A stretch of 64,000 nt of DNA. Origin: Clostridia bacterium. Lineage in GTDB: Bacteria > Acidobacteriota > Terriglobia > Terriglobales > Acidobacteriaceae. A program made the translations under genes and the position numbers. The DNA lies in NCBI GenBank assembly GCA_035561135.1, contig DATMYA010000008.1, forward strand, positions 1 through 64,000. Reading direction: 5' to 3'. Below the pieces are notes generated by a model that ran no database searches, was not told the DNA's origin, and saw only the letters and a program-made list of their open reading frames with translations. Each line of letters starts with the position of its first letter. The first letter of the stretch is position 1. Shown one piece after another: positions 15,657-24,174 of this stretch.

Positions 15657-17762
15657 TTGAAGCGACGCACTGTCCTCGCAACATTGCTGATTTGTGCCCT
15701 GCTGGCGCCCTTTGCGCTTGCCGATGAAGGGCTTTGGCTTTTCAACGCGCCCCCTGCTGAAAAGATCAAGGCGAAGTATGGTTTCACGCTTACCCAGCCA
15801 TGGCTGGACCACGTACGCGAGTCGGCGGTGCGCTTCAACAACGGCGGTTCCGGATCGTTCGTCTCGCCCCATGGGCTGGCATTCACGAACCATCACGTGG
15901 CAGCCGATTGCCTCTCGAAGGTCGGCACAAGCGACAAGGACTACATCAAGCTGGGTTTCTACGCTAAGACCCAGGCCGAGGAGCTCAAGTGTCCGGATCT
16001 CGAATTGAACGTCCTGACGGGCATTGAAGATGTGACGCCGCAGGTGCAGGGAGCGGCGAAAGCGGGAATGAGCACGGCCGAAATCGGCGCGGCGCAACGC
16101 GCTGTGATGAGCCAACTGGAAGCGGACTGCGCGAAGGACGGCCAGCGTTGCGACGTAGTGACGCTCTACAGCGGCGGAGCCTATCACCTGTACAAGTACA
16201 AGCGATACATGGACGTGCGCCTTGTGTTTGCGCCGGAATATGGGATTGCGAGCTTCGGTGGCGACGCGGATAACTTCGAGTTTCCGCGATATGCGCTCGA
16301 CGTGACGTTCTTCCGGATTTACGAAAACGACAAACCGGTGCAACTAAAGGACTACTACAAGTGGTCTACAACGGGCGTAAAGGCAAACGAGCTGGTTTTT
16401 ATGGCCGGCAATCCTGGATCGACGGCGCGCCTGAACACAATGGCGCAGATGGAATTTAATCGCGACGTGCAGTATCCGCTGGCGCTGAAGTGGCGCGAGG
16501 CGGGAATCAAAGCGATGAAGGAGTTTGCCGCGAAATCGCCAGAGAGCGCTCGCATCACAGCTAGCCGCATGTTCTCTTTGGAAAACAGCCAGAAGTCGCA
16601 GAAGGGCTACTACGCCGCACTGCTGGACAAGCAGTTAATGACTCAAAAGGCAGCGAGTGAGAAAGAACTGCGAGCCAGCCTGGCAAAGATCGATCCGACA
16701 ATCGACGCTGCGTGGCCGGCAATTGAACAAGCGATGGACGTACAGAAGAATATCTACGCCCCGTATGCTCTGCTGGAGCGGATGCAAGGGTTCGACTCCG
16801 GAATGGCGCAGCTTGCGCGAACCATCGTCCGTGCGGCTGCGGAGCGGCAGAAACCAAACAGCGAACGCATAAAGGAGTACCGGCAATCCGCGTTGCCGTC
16901 TCTGGAGCAAGCACTATTCTCGACGGCACCGGTATATGACTCGCTGGAAATCATGACGCTCACGCACTCTTTTATGCGGCTGCTTGATGAGCTGGGCGCG
17001 GAGAACGCAACGGTGAAACGCGTGCTCGGCGGCAAGACCCCGGCAGAGGCGGCTTTACGGTATGTGACTTCGACTAAGCTGAAGGAGGTTGCGTTCCGCA
17101 AAACTTTGTACGAGGGCGGAACGGACGCGGTCAGCAAGAGCGACGATCCCATGATCGTACTCATGCGCGACATTGACGCCGACGCTCGGGCGCTTCGGCG
17201 GAAGTATGAAGATGAGGTTGACGCCGTCGTCAGCCGCGAAGGTGGACGCATCGCACAGGCACGCTTCAAACTCGGCGGCATGGACCTTTATCCCGACGCG
17301 ACGTTCACGTTACGGCTGAGCTATGGCGCGGTGAGAGGCTACACGGAAGATGGCCGAGGCAGCGTGGTGCCGAAAGGGACGGAAGTTCCTTACTTCACAG
17401 TTATGGGCGGAGCCTTCGATCGCGAGAGGAAGATGGGCGCTAACCCTCCCTACCAATTGCCTCCGACGTGGACAGCTGCGCACCCAAAGATGAAGCTCAA
17501 CACACCGATGGATTTCGCTTCCACCGCGGATTCGATTGGCGGCAACTCGGGATCGCCAATCCTGAACGTGGCGGGAGAGGTCGTCGGTATCAACTTCGAC
17601 CGGAACATGCAAGGGCTGGGCAGAAACTTCTACTACTCGGAAACCGGCATGCGCCACATTGCGGTGGATGCGCGTGGAATTCTGGAAGCTCTTCGCAGCA
17701 TCTACGGCGCGCAGGCGCTGGCGGATGAACTGACGGGGAAAGCGGCACCAACAGCTAAGTAG
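15657..17762 (+). CDS. Peptidase family S46 (dipeptidyl peptidase DPP7/DPP11 type)
   Basis: 701 residues, typical for S46. Start is TTG 15657 with GGAGA eight bases upstream. Signal peptide 1-22. The catalytic triad is visible: His in F-T-N-H-H (79/80), Asp in G-G-D-A-D-N-F-E-F-P-R-Y near 203, and Ser in G-G-N-S631-G-S-P. S46 enzymes remove dipeptides from peptide N-termini outside the cytoplasm; DPP7 prefers hydrophobic and DPP11 acidic P1 residues, which depends on the residue near 670 (Gly or Arg) that I did not assign. Here T-N-H-H-V replaces the T-N-H-H-C usual in the family. Followed by a bidirectional terminator. Confidence 0.95.
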   Translation: MKRRTVLATLLICALLAPFALADEGLWLFNAPPAEKIKAKYGFTLTQPWLDHVRESAVRFNNGGSGSFVSPHGLAFTNHHVAADCLSKVGTSDKDYIKLGFYAKTQAEELKCPDLELNVLTGIEDVTPQVQGAAKAGMSTAEIGAAQRAVMSQLEADCAKDGQRCDVVTLYSGGAYHLYKYKRYMDVRLVFAPEYGIASFGGDADNFEFPRYALDVTFFRIYENDKPVQLKDYYKWSTTGVKANELVFMAGNPGSTARLNTMAQMEFNRDVQYPLALKWREAGIKAMKEFAAKSPESARITASRMFSLENSQKSQKGYYAALLDKQLMTQKAASEKELRASLAKIDPTIDAAWPAIEQAMDVQKNIYAPYALLERMQGFDSGMAQLARTIVRAAAERQKPNSERIKEYRQSALPSLEQALFSTAPVYDSLEIMTLTHSFMRLLDELGAENATVKRVLGGKTPAEAALRYVTSTKLKEVAFRKTLYEGGTDAVSKSDDPMIVLMRDIDADARALRRKYEDEVDAVVSREGGRIAQARFKLGGMDLYPDATFTLRLSYGAVRGYTEDGRGSVVPKGTEVPYFTVMGGAFDRERKMGANPPYQLPPTWTAAHPKMKLNTPMDFASTADSIGGNSGSPILNVAGEVVGINFDRNMQGLGRNFYYSETGMRHIAVDARGILEALRSIYGAQALADELTGKAAPTAK

Positions 17763-17776
17763 TGAAACGAGGAGCG

Positions 17777-17804
17777 AAATGGGCGCTCAAGTGGCGCCCA
17801 TTTT
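17777..17804. terminator. Bidirectional terminator between convergent genes
   Basis: Ten-bp stem AAATGGGCGC/GCGCCCATTT (17777-17786 with 17794-17803) and 7-nt loop. Stem ends supply A and T runs for both strands, serving the S46 peptidase (+) and the flavin reductase (-). Confidence 0.88.
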
Positions 17805-17823
17805 ATTCATCCTGAGTCGCCGA

Positions 17824-18393
17824 TCAACGCTGAGGGGCGCCGCGCAACCGGTTTGTCCAGTCGATCAAATTCTGGAGAAGCTCGCGGATCAATTGTTTCG
17901 ACATATCGTCAGTGAGGTTTCCTTGCTGATCGAAGCGTTGCGCCGCCTGACTGATCATCACCTCGGGACGGTTGATCGGAAACATGTTGAGGAACACAAA
18001 GCACTGGCGGAGGTGATATTGCGCCCGCGCCGATCCTAGAGTGCCAATCGAAGCTCCCATCACGGCGACCGGCTTTCCCTCCCAACAGCTATCGCCGTAT
18101 GGGCGCGAACCCCAATCGATTGCATTCTTCAACACGCCGGGAATCGAGTAGTTGTACTCCGGCGTGACAAAGAGAACCGCATCCGCGGCCCGTACACCGG
18201 TCTTTAAATCCGTCACCACAGCGGGTGGGGTCTTCTCGATGTCTTCGCTGAAAGGCGGAATTGCAGCGATATCGAAGCTTTCAAGCGTTGCACCCTGCGG
18301 CACAAGTTGCTGAGCGGCACGTAAAGCAGCGCGATTGTAGGAGCCCTTGCGGAGACTCCCCGCAATTCCAAAAATCTTCACGGGATTGGTCAT
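17824..18393 (-). CDS. NADPH-dependent FMN reductase family protein
   Basis: 189 residues from ATG 18393 (GGAGA immediately upstream); the longer frame to 18498 is not credible. Flavodoxin-like fold: G-I-A-G-S-L-R-K-G-S-Y-N is the FMN phosphate loop, T-P-E-Y-N-Y-S-I-P-G-V-L-K-N-A-I-D-W (about 78-95) is the family signature, and a later G-A-S-I-G-T-L-G-S-A-R-A-Q binds flavin. Family members (ChrR, YieF, azoreductases) reduce quinones, chromate or azo dyes with NAD(P)H. Cytoplasmic. Physiological substrate not assignable. Confidence 0.94.
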   Translation of the reverse strand: MTNPVKIFGIAGSLRKGSYNRAALRAAQQLVPQGATLESFDIAAIPPFSEDIEKTPPAVVTDLKTGVRAADAVLFVTPEYNYSIPGVLKNAIDWGSRPYGDSCWEGKPVAVMGASIGTLGSARAQYHLRQCFVFLNMFPINRPEVMISQAAQRFDQQGNLTDDMSKQLIRELLQNLIDWTNRLRGAPQR

Positions 18394-18649
18394 TCTCCGT
18401 CTCTCTTCCGAGTTGATCGATGCAGTCTTTGTAGGAGATGCCCGGAAGTCGAATATCGATTTCAGCACCGCATGAAAGAAGTTGGTATTCCAGTCCACAA
18501 TGAGCCATCACTCTGGGTTCGGCTCATCGCCTCAATGCGGCCCGTGGCATGTCCCGCATGAATCTCGTGGCCTGTCCCGCGCATCAGAGGCTCGCGAATC
18601 ACCCATTTGGGAGCTTCGTTCGTTTTAGGGCTACAATTCGGGTTGCAGT

Positions 18650-21073
18650 ATGGGCTTGCCAGGTATGTATTCGGATCACCGATTGCCAGAGAATCAGGAC
18701 GGGCGTCTTGCTGCGCTCGCAAGGTACACCGTTCTGGATACCGATCCCGAACCAATCTTCGATAACATCACGCAACTCGCGGCCGTACTCTGCGGTACAC
18801 AGATGTCCGCACTCACGCTTATCGATCATAAGCGCCAGTGGATCAAATCGACCCACGGCCTGCGCGTGACGGAGACAGCATGCGACATATCGTTGTTCGG
18901 TAGTTACACGATCCTGGGGAACGATGTTTTCGAGGTCAGTGACACCAAGGCCGATCCACGGTTCGCCAACAATCCCGTGGTTCTCTCCTCCCCGCACATC
19001 CGCTTCTACGCGGGCGTACCGCTGGTCACTACCGACGGATTTGCGATCGGTTCGCTCGCGGTTCTCGACCGCGATCCGCGCAAACTTGAACCTCACCGCG
19101 CAGACGCGCTGAAGCTTCTTGCGCGCCAAGCGATGACGCAACTCGAATTGCTTCGAGAGCGAACCGAATCCTGCGGGCAGGTTGGGCTTTTAGTACAAGC
19201 GTCACCGTTGCCGACCATGGTTGTGGATCTCGAAGGACGCGTAACCCAATGGAATCCGGCTGCAGAACAACTTTTCGGCTGGACGGCTCAGGAGGTTCTC
19301 GGCAGGGTAAACCCAATTGTGCCACGGGGCACGGGTGGACTTCATGGAGCCGTGCTGCACGACGTTCTGCACGGAAAGATCATTACCAGTGTCGAATCGA
19401 CCCGGAAGCATAAAAACGGGAGCGCAGTCGATGTGAGCATCTCGGCCTCTCCCATTAAGTCGAACAATGGCCGGATCATCGGCGCATTCGTGCTCTACCA
19501 GGATATTCGCGAAACAAAACGAACTACGCGACAGCTTGAAGAGTCGCTCTCCGTACTGCGAGCGACGCTTGAATCGACCACGGACGGGATTCTCGTTGTG
19601 GATCGCGCCGGAATCATACAAGCCTTCAACAAAAAATTTCTCGATATTTGGAAAATGCCGGCCCCCGCGATTGGCAGCGGCATGAACGCTGAGGCCTTGC
19701 GAAGCGCGATGGACCAGATTTCTGAACCGCAGCCGTTCGCGGCACGAGTCAAGGAGTTGCATAAAGCCCCCGAGCGGGAGAGCTTTGACGTGGTCGAGCT
19801 AAAGGATGGAAGAGTGTTGGAGCGCTATTCTGCGCCGCAGCGCAGAGGCGAAGAGATTGTCGGGCGCGTTTGGAGCTTCCGTGACGTCACTGGGCGCGTT
19901 CACCTGGAAGCGCAACTTCGTCAATCGCAGAAGATGGAAGCAGTAGGGTCATTGGCAGGTGGCATCGCGCACGATTTCAACAATCTTCTCAGCATCATCA
20001 TTGGACACACGGCGCTGCTGCAGTCGGAGTTGCCGCCGACCAGCGAGAGCCTACGCCGCGTTGAAGAGGTGAGAGACGCCGCGGATAGAGCCTCAACTCT
20101 GGTCCGCCAGCTACTCACATTCAGTCGCAAGCAAAGCGCTCATTCCGAGGTTCTCGAACTCAATACCGTTGTGAGAAATATCTTCAACCTCATCAAACGG
20201 TTGCTCGGAGAAGATATCGAGCTGAGTCTACAACTGGCGCATGTTGCTCTACCTATCAAAGCCGATCACGCAAAAATAGAGCAGATCCTGATGAACCTGG
20301 TGGTCAATGCTCGTGATGCCATGACTCACGGGGGCCGCCTGATTATCACAACGGACGTCCACGTCGCGAATGTGCCATTTTCGGACGCTTCTAATATTCG
20401 AGGCGATTCTGCCGAACTTCGAGTAGCGGATACTGGGCCGGGGATTGATGCGACCGTCTTGCCTCGGATCTTCGAGCCGTTCTTCACAACCAAGGAGGTC
20501 GGCAAAGGAACGGGCTTGGGCCTCTCTACTGTTTACGCAATCGTCCGGCAACTTGGTGGAGACATCTCTGTGACGAGTCAGCTAGGCGAGGGCACGGAAT
20601 TCAGGGTACTGTTGCCGATCGTCAGTGAACTGGCCGGAGTGCCGCAACCGAAGGACATCACAGACGTGAGTTCCTCCAGCGGACACGAGACCATCCTGGT
20701 GGTGGAGGATGAGCCAGAGCTGAGGATATTGGTCGGCGAAGTGCTTCGGCAACAGGGCTACCGGGTGCTGGAGGCGAAATCTCCGCAGGATGCGTTGCGG
20801 ATCGCGCGAGCTTACGACGACGAGATTCATCTGTTACTTACGGATGTGGTAATGCCAATCATGCGAGGCGGCGAACTCGCACTGCATATCCGGGAACAGA
20901 GGCCCTCAATCCGGCTGCTGTTCATGTCAGGATATGCTGAGCAGGATAGCGATCACATCTACAGATCAGGTTCTCTGATCGAAAAACCATTCCCTCCACA
21001 GGCATTGACGGCGAAAGTTCGCCAAATACTTGATCGTACAGAAGTAAACGACAACGAAGATGAAGCTCAGTAA
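18650..21073 (+). CDS. Hybrid sensor histidine kinase (GAF-PAS-PAS-HisKA-HATPase-REC)
   Basis: 807 residues without transmembrane segments, so cytoplasmic. GAF domain about 22-170, two PAS domains about 180-290 and 295-420, a HisKA domain with phosphoacceptor H441 in [11 protein letters not shown], HATPase with N-box and G-T-G-L-G-L-S, then a receiver domain with D732 in L-L-T-D-V-V-M-P. Receiver at the C-terminus suggests self-inhibition or onward phosphorelay. No dedicated regulator is adjacent. The signal is unknown; GAF with Y-T-I-L before it is widespread in soil-bacterial kinases of this architecture. Confidence 0.93.
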   Translation: MGLPGMYSDHRLPENQDGRLAALARYTVLDTDPEPIFDNITQLAAVLCGTQMSALTLIDHKRQWIKSTHGLRVTETACDISLFGSYTILGNDVFEVSDTKADPRFANNPVVLSSPHIRFYAGVPLVTTDGFAIGSLAVLDRDPRKLEPHRADALKLLARQAMTQLELLRERTESCGQVGLLVQASPLPTMVVDLEGRVTQWNPAAEQLFGWTAQEVLGRVNPIVPRGTGGLHGAVLHDVLHGKIITSVESTRKHKNGSAVDVSISASPIKSNNGRIIGAFVLYQDIRETKRTTRQLEESLSVLRATLESTTDGILVVDRAGIIQAFNKKFLDIWKMPAPAIGSGMNAEALRSAMDQISEPQPFAARVKELHKAPERESFDVVELKDGRVLERYSAPQRRGEEIVGRVWSFRDVTGRVHLEAQLRQSQKMEAVGSLAGGIAHDFNNLLSIIIGHTALLQSELPPTSESLRRVEEVRDAADRASTLVRQLLTFSRKQSAHSEVLELNTVVRNIFNLIKRLLGEDIELSLQLAHVALPIKADHAKIEQILMNLVVNARDAMTHGGRLIITTDVHVANVPFSDASNIRGDSAELRVADTGPGIDATVLPRIFEPFFTTKEVGKGTGLGLSTVYAIVRQLGGDISVTSQLGEGTEFRVLLPIVSELAGVPQPKDITDVSSSSGHETILVVEDEPELRILVGEVLRQQGYRVLEAKSPQDALRIARAYDDEIHLLLTDVVMPIMRGGELALHIREQRPSIRLLFMSGYAEQDSDHIYRSGSLIEKPFPPQALTAKVRQILDRTEVNDNEDEAQ

Positions 21074-21306
21074 ATACAGTGGCTGTCTGCTGGCACTACT
21101 CAAGTAGCAGATTGAACCTTCTTTTCCGCTACGCACACATTCAACCCTTCGAACAATCCCAAGAAACTGCACGAGGACGCTATGCACCCTGAGTTGGGCA
21201 AACTTACTCGGGAAACTTTGCGTCGGATTTCTTACGCCTAGAGGAAGAGGTGCGGTACCGATATCCGTCACCGAGGCCGATACTCCGTCAACAAGAAGGT
21301 GGCACG

Positions 21307-22658
21307 ATGAGAATGGTTCAAAAGCGTCATCGGTACTGGAATTACGTTGTAATAGTTCTCCTATGTGTGGCCCTCGGGTTACCGCCGCTCGCGCTATCGC
21401 AATCTTCTGCCGCGCGGCCATCGCGAGACGTGCGCAGCGGCACATCTACATTTGGCGATTTTCGCCAACAGCGCCCCGGGGCTGCGGTCAAGATCACGGT
21501 CGCCGATCTTCCCGAGCCATATGTGCCACCAAGTCTGTAGACAACGGGCCTGACGTGGTTCCGCGCCCACGCGACGCGTGGCCTCAAGCCCCTGGCGGAT
21601 TCAAAGTCGAGCTATACGCGAGCGGCCTCGAAAATCCGCGACTCATCCGGACGGCTCCAAACGGAGACTATTTCCTGGCGGAGAGCTATGCGGGAGAAAT
21701 CAAATTGCTACGCGGAGTCGAAAAGGACGGTAGGGCGCAGCAGACCCAGGTATTCGCCTCCGAGCTGAACAAGCCATTTGGCATCGCATTCTATCCGCCG
21801 GGACCCAACCCACAGTGGGTGTACGTGGCCAACACGGATGCGGTCGTTCGCTTCCCCTATCAGAACGGTGACACGAAGGCTCGCGGAACGATGCAGAAGA
21901 TTGCGGACCTGCCGGGTAGCGGCCGCCTGCGAGGCGGCGGGCACTGGACGCGCGATATCGCGTCCTCACCCGACGGCAAGAGGATGTGGGTATCGGTCGG
22001 CTCACACTCCAACGCAGACGACACTGACAACAACCAGATCGAGCATCACCGCGCCAATATCCTCGAGTTCAATCCTGATGGTTCAGGTCTGCGCGTCTAT
22101 GCATCGGGGATTCGGAATGCCGTGGGCATTTCCGTAGATCCGAGGACGGGACAGTTGTGGGCATCAGTAAACGAGCGAGACGGACTGGGTGACAACCTTG
22201 TTCCGGACTACATCACCCATGTGCAACAGGGCGGGTTCTATGGATGGCCCTGGTACTACATGGGCGGAACGCAGGATCCAAGGCTGAAGGGTAAGCATCC
22301 TGAGCTGCGGAACAAGGTCATCACACCCGATGTGTTGGTTCAACCGCACAGCGCGTCTATGCAGATGACCTTCTACGACGGCAAGCAGTTTCCGGCAGAA
22401 TACCGAGGCGACATCTTCGCGGCACAACATGGCTCCTGGAACCGCAATTCGCCAACCGGATACGAGGTCCTGCGCGTGCCGTTGCACAAGGCCGGCAAAG
22501 CTGGCGGAGAATACGAACACTTCATTACCGGCTTTGTGACGGCGGACGGGCGGGCATGGGGACGTCCTGTGGGAGTTACGGTCGGCAACGACGGCTCGTT
22601 GCTTATCAGCGATGACGGTTCAAACTCAATTTGGCGCATTACGTACACGAAAAAGTGA
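21307..22658 (+). pseudogene. Sorbosone-dehydrogenase-like PQQ/beta-propeller protein, frameshifted
   Basis: The start is ATG 21307 with AAGGTGG upstream and a signal peptide (hydrophobic 11-25, …L-A-L-S-Q-S). This frame ends at TAG 21538-21540. The beta-propeller body continues in another frame from about 21525 to 22658, beginning T-K-S-V-D-N-G-P-D-V-V-P-R-P and carrying G-F-K-V-E-L-Y-A-S-G-L-x-N-P-R, G-G-H-W-T-R-D-I and S-G-I-R-N-A-V-G, the hallmarks of L-sorbosone/glucose-sorbosone dehydrogenase-type propellers. A single base lost near 21527-21533 joins them into about 449 residues. The propeller itself looks undamaged, so a recent mutation or assembly error is likely. Substrate unknown; periplasmic. 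Confidence 0.85.
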
Positions 22659-22671
22659 ACGCCAAAAGTTT

Positions 22672-22698
22672 GCGCGGATGACAAGTGGTCATCCGCGC
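22672..22698. terminator. Hairpin between convergent genes
   Basis: Eleven-bp perfect stem GCGCGGATGAC/GTCATCCGCGC (22672-22682 with 22688-22698), loop AAGTG. No T-run follows on either strand, so termination strength is uncertain, but the location between two convergent stops fits. Confidence 0.6.
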
Positions 22699-22739
22699 GA
22701 ACTTACGTGACTTCGGTTGAGACTACACTTGGATTGAGG

Positions 22740-23177
22740 CTAGCCACGACGGTAATATCCGCGATTGTAGCCTTCCTGGTACGCCAGCCTGTATTGCTGC
22801 TCGTAGTATCGCTTGTCTCCGTAGCGGGAGACGTAGCCACGATCGGGATGCTTGTATCCCGGGCCATACTTAAACTTCCGCCCTAAGCTCCTGTCCCGCT
22901 GGCCGTCGGTGATTCCGTCCTGGAAGCCCATTTGGTAACCAGGGTGGTTGTTGCCCCTGTTACGAATGCGGTCGCGGTCGTTGTCCCGGCGCCCATCCCG
23001 GTCACGATCGCGGTAACGATCATGGTCGTCTCGATCATGCCCACGGTCCTGGTAGTACGCATCCCGATAGTAGCCGTCGCGACGATCGTCGTGGCCGCCC
23101 CAACTTCCCTGTGCCGCTGCTGGGATCGCCAAAGCCGCAGTGAGTGCCACACTTGCTACCGCTAATTGAATCTTCAT
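22740..23177 (-). CDS. Secreted Arg/Asp/Tyr-rich low-complexity protein
   Basis: 145 residues. Signal peptide 1-22 (…A-I-P-A-A-A-Q). Residues 30-75 are a run of R-D, H-D and Y-R-D units; the C-terminal half has spaced aromatic-glycine motifs (G-Y-Q-M-G-F-Q-D-G, A-Y-Q-E-G-Y-N-R-G-Y). The alternating acid/base composition suggests a disordered envelope or metal- and polyanion-binding protein. Similar YxxGYxxG proteins are common in Acidobacteriota, without known function. A start codon preceded by AGGGAGGAA supports translation. Confidence 0.75.
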   Translation of the reverse strand: MKIQLAVASVALTAALAIPAAAQGSWGGHDDRRDGYYRDAYYQDRGHDRDDHDRYRDRDRDGRRDNDRDRIRNRGNNHPGYQMGFQDGITDGQRDRSLGRKFKYGPGYKHPDRGYVSRYGDKRYYEQQYRLAYQEGYNRGYYRRG

Positions 23178-23317
23178 AAAATTCCTCCCTGTGGCACAGC
23201 AAGACCGTGTTCCTATCAGCAGGAATTCGGCCCTATGCCTGGTCTGACGAAAGTGCGCGCTTGCTTGTGAGTAGGAACACAGCTCTCTAAAGAATGTTTC
23301 TGTTCCTCAAAACGAAA

Positions 23318-23337
23318 GGCTCCCAAATCTGAGAGCC
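23318..23337 (-). terminator. Rho-independent terminator of bacterioferritin gene
   Basis: On the minus strand GGCTCTC-AGATTT-GGGAGCC forms a 7-bp stem (one G-T pair), followed by TTTCGTTTTGAGG. It lies about 30 bases beyond the bfr stop. Confidence 0.75.
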
Positions 23338-23364
23338 CCGAATCATCGGCGAGCGCGCATGAAG

Positions 23365-23841
23365 TTATTGATCATTCTTCAACTGTTCTGAAAGATAATT
23401 TGAAATTCCGATTTCCTGGATAGAGTGGAGCTGCGCCTGGAGGAAGTCAGCGTGCCGCTCTTCGTCCTGGATCATGTGCTCGAAGAGCTGCCGCGAACCG
23501 TTGTCCCCTGCGCCGGCGCAAATCTTTACGGAGTTGTTGTACTGCACCCCTGCGTCCAATTCGTCCTTCAGATCAATTTCAAGATGCTCCTGGACGTTGG
23601 CGCCGATTTTGGGCTGAAGCGCAACGCTCACGACCGGTGTCCCGTCGAGAAACAAGATGCGCTCGATAAGACCTTCTGCATGGCGCATCTCTTCGATGGC
23701 TCGCGTCCGGGTGAGATCACCAAGTCGCTTGTAACCCCAGTTGTGGCACATTTCGGCCTGAACCATGTACTGAGCAATCGCGCTCAATTCCGAACTAAGC
23801 GCCGCGTTCAACTGCTCGATAACTGCATCATTGCCACGCAT
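23365..23841 (-). CDS. bfr: Bacterioferritin
   Basis: 158 residues from ATG 23841 with GGGAG eight bases upstream; the ORF extends further upstream but without support. All di-iron ferroxidase ligands align by position with E. coli Bfr: E18, E51, H54, E94, E127 and H130. The haem-binding M52 is kept, so this is a haem-containing bacterioferritin rather than plain ferritin. It forms 24-mer cytoplasmic iron stores. Neighbours give no further clue; iron genes (FetAB-type, HbpS) lie 33 kb away. Confidence 0.96.
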   Translation of the reverse strand: MRGNDAVIEQLNAALSSELSAIAQYMVQAEMCHNWGYKRLGDLTRTRAIEEMRHAEGLIERILFLDGTPVVSVALQPKIGANVQEHLEIDLKDELDAGVQYNNSVKICAGAGDNGSRQLFEHMIQDEERHADFLQAQLHSIQEIGISNYLSEQLKNDQ

Positions 23842-24174
23842 CAAACTATCTCCCGGCTCGAAAGGTTCGTTGCACATCTCACGTTAAGTGGTTCGCGCTA
23901 TTTTTTCAATATCGGTTCCGGGGCGGAACGCGATTTTGGAGAGATAAGTGAAAACACGTGCCAACAGGCCGACTGTTCAGGTTCCAGTGTTCCCTGCAGA
24001 GTGTTCCCTGCAGAAAGCGGGTATAGTACCGGCGCGGCACCCCCCTGCCGAGCCGGTTTTGGAAGTCCCCCAATCTGAACTGCTCGATATGTGAGGGAGA
24101 GAATTCCAGCGCCAGCACAAAGGTTCGTGAAAGCATCTTAAGGTTCGAGTTCATCTGTTTGTCGGAGCAGGTTT
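23842..24174. other. Divergent promoter region of bfr and cstA
   Basis: 333 bases between two divergently transcribed genes. It contains a 14-bp tandem duplication (listed separately). No Fur box or coding remnant could be recognised with confidence. Confidence 0.5.
23987..24014. repeat. 14-bp tandem duplication
   Basis: GTGTTCCCTGCAGA occurs twice without a gap, at 23987-24000 and 24001-24014, in the bfr/cstA intergenic region. Confidence 0.9.
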
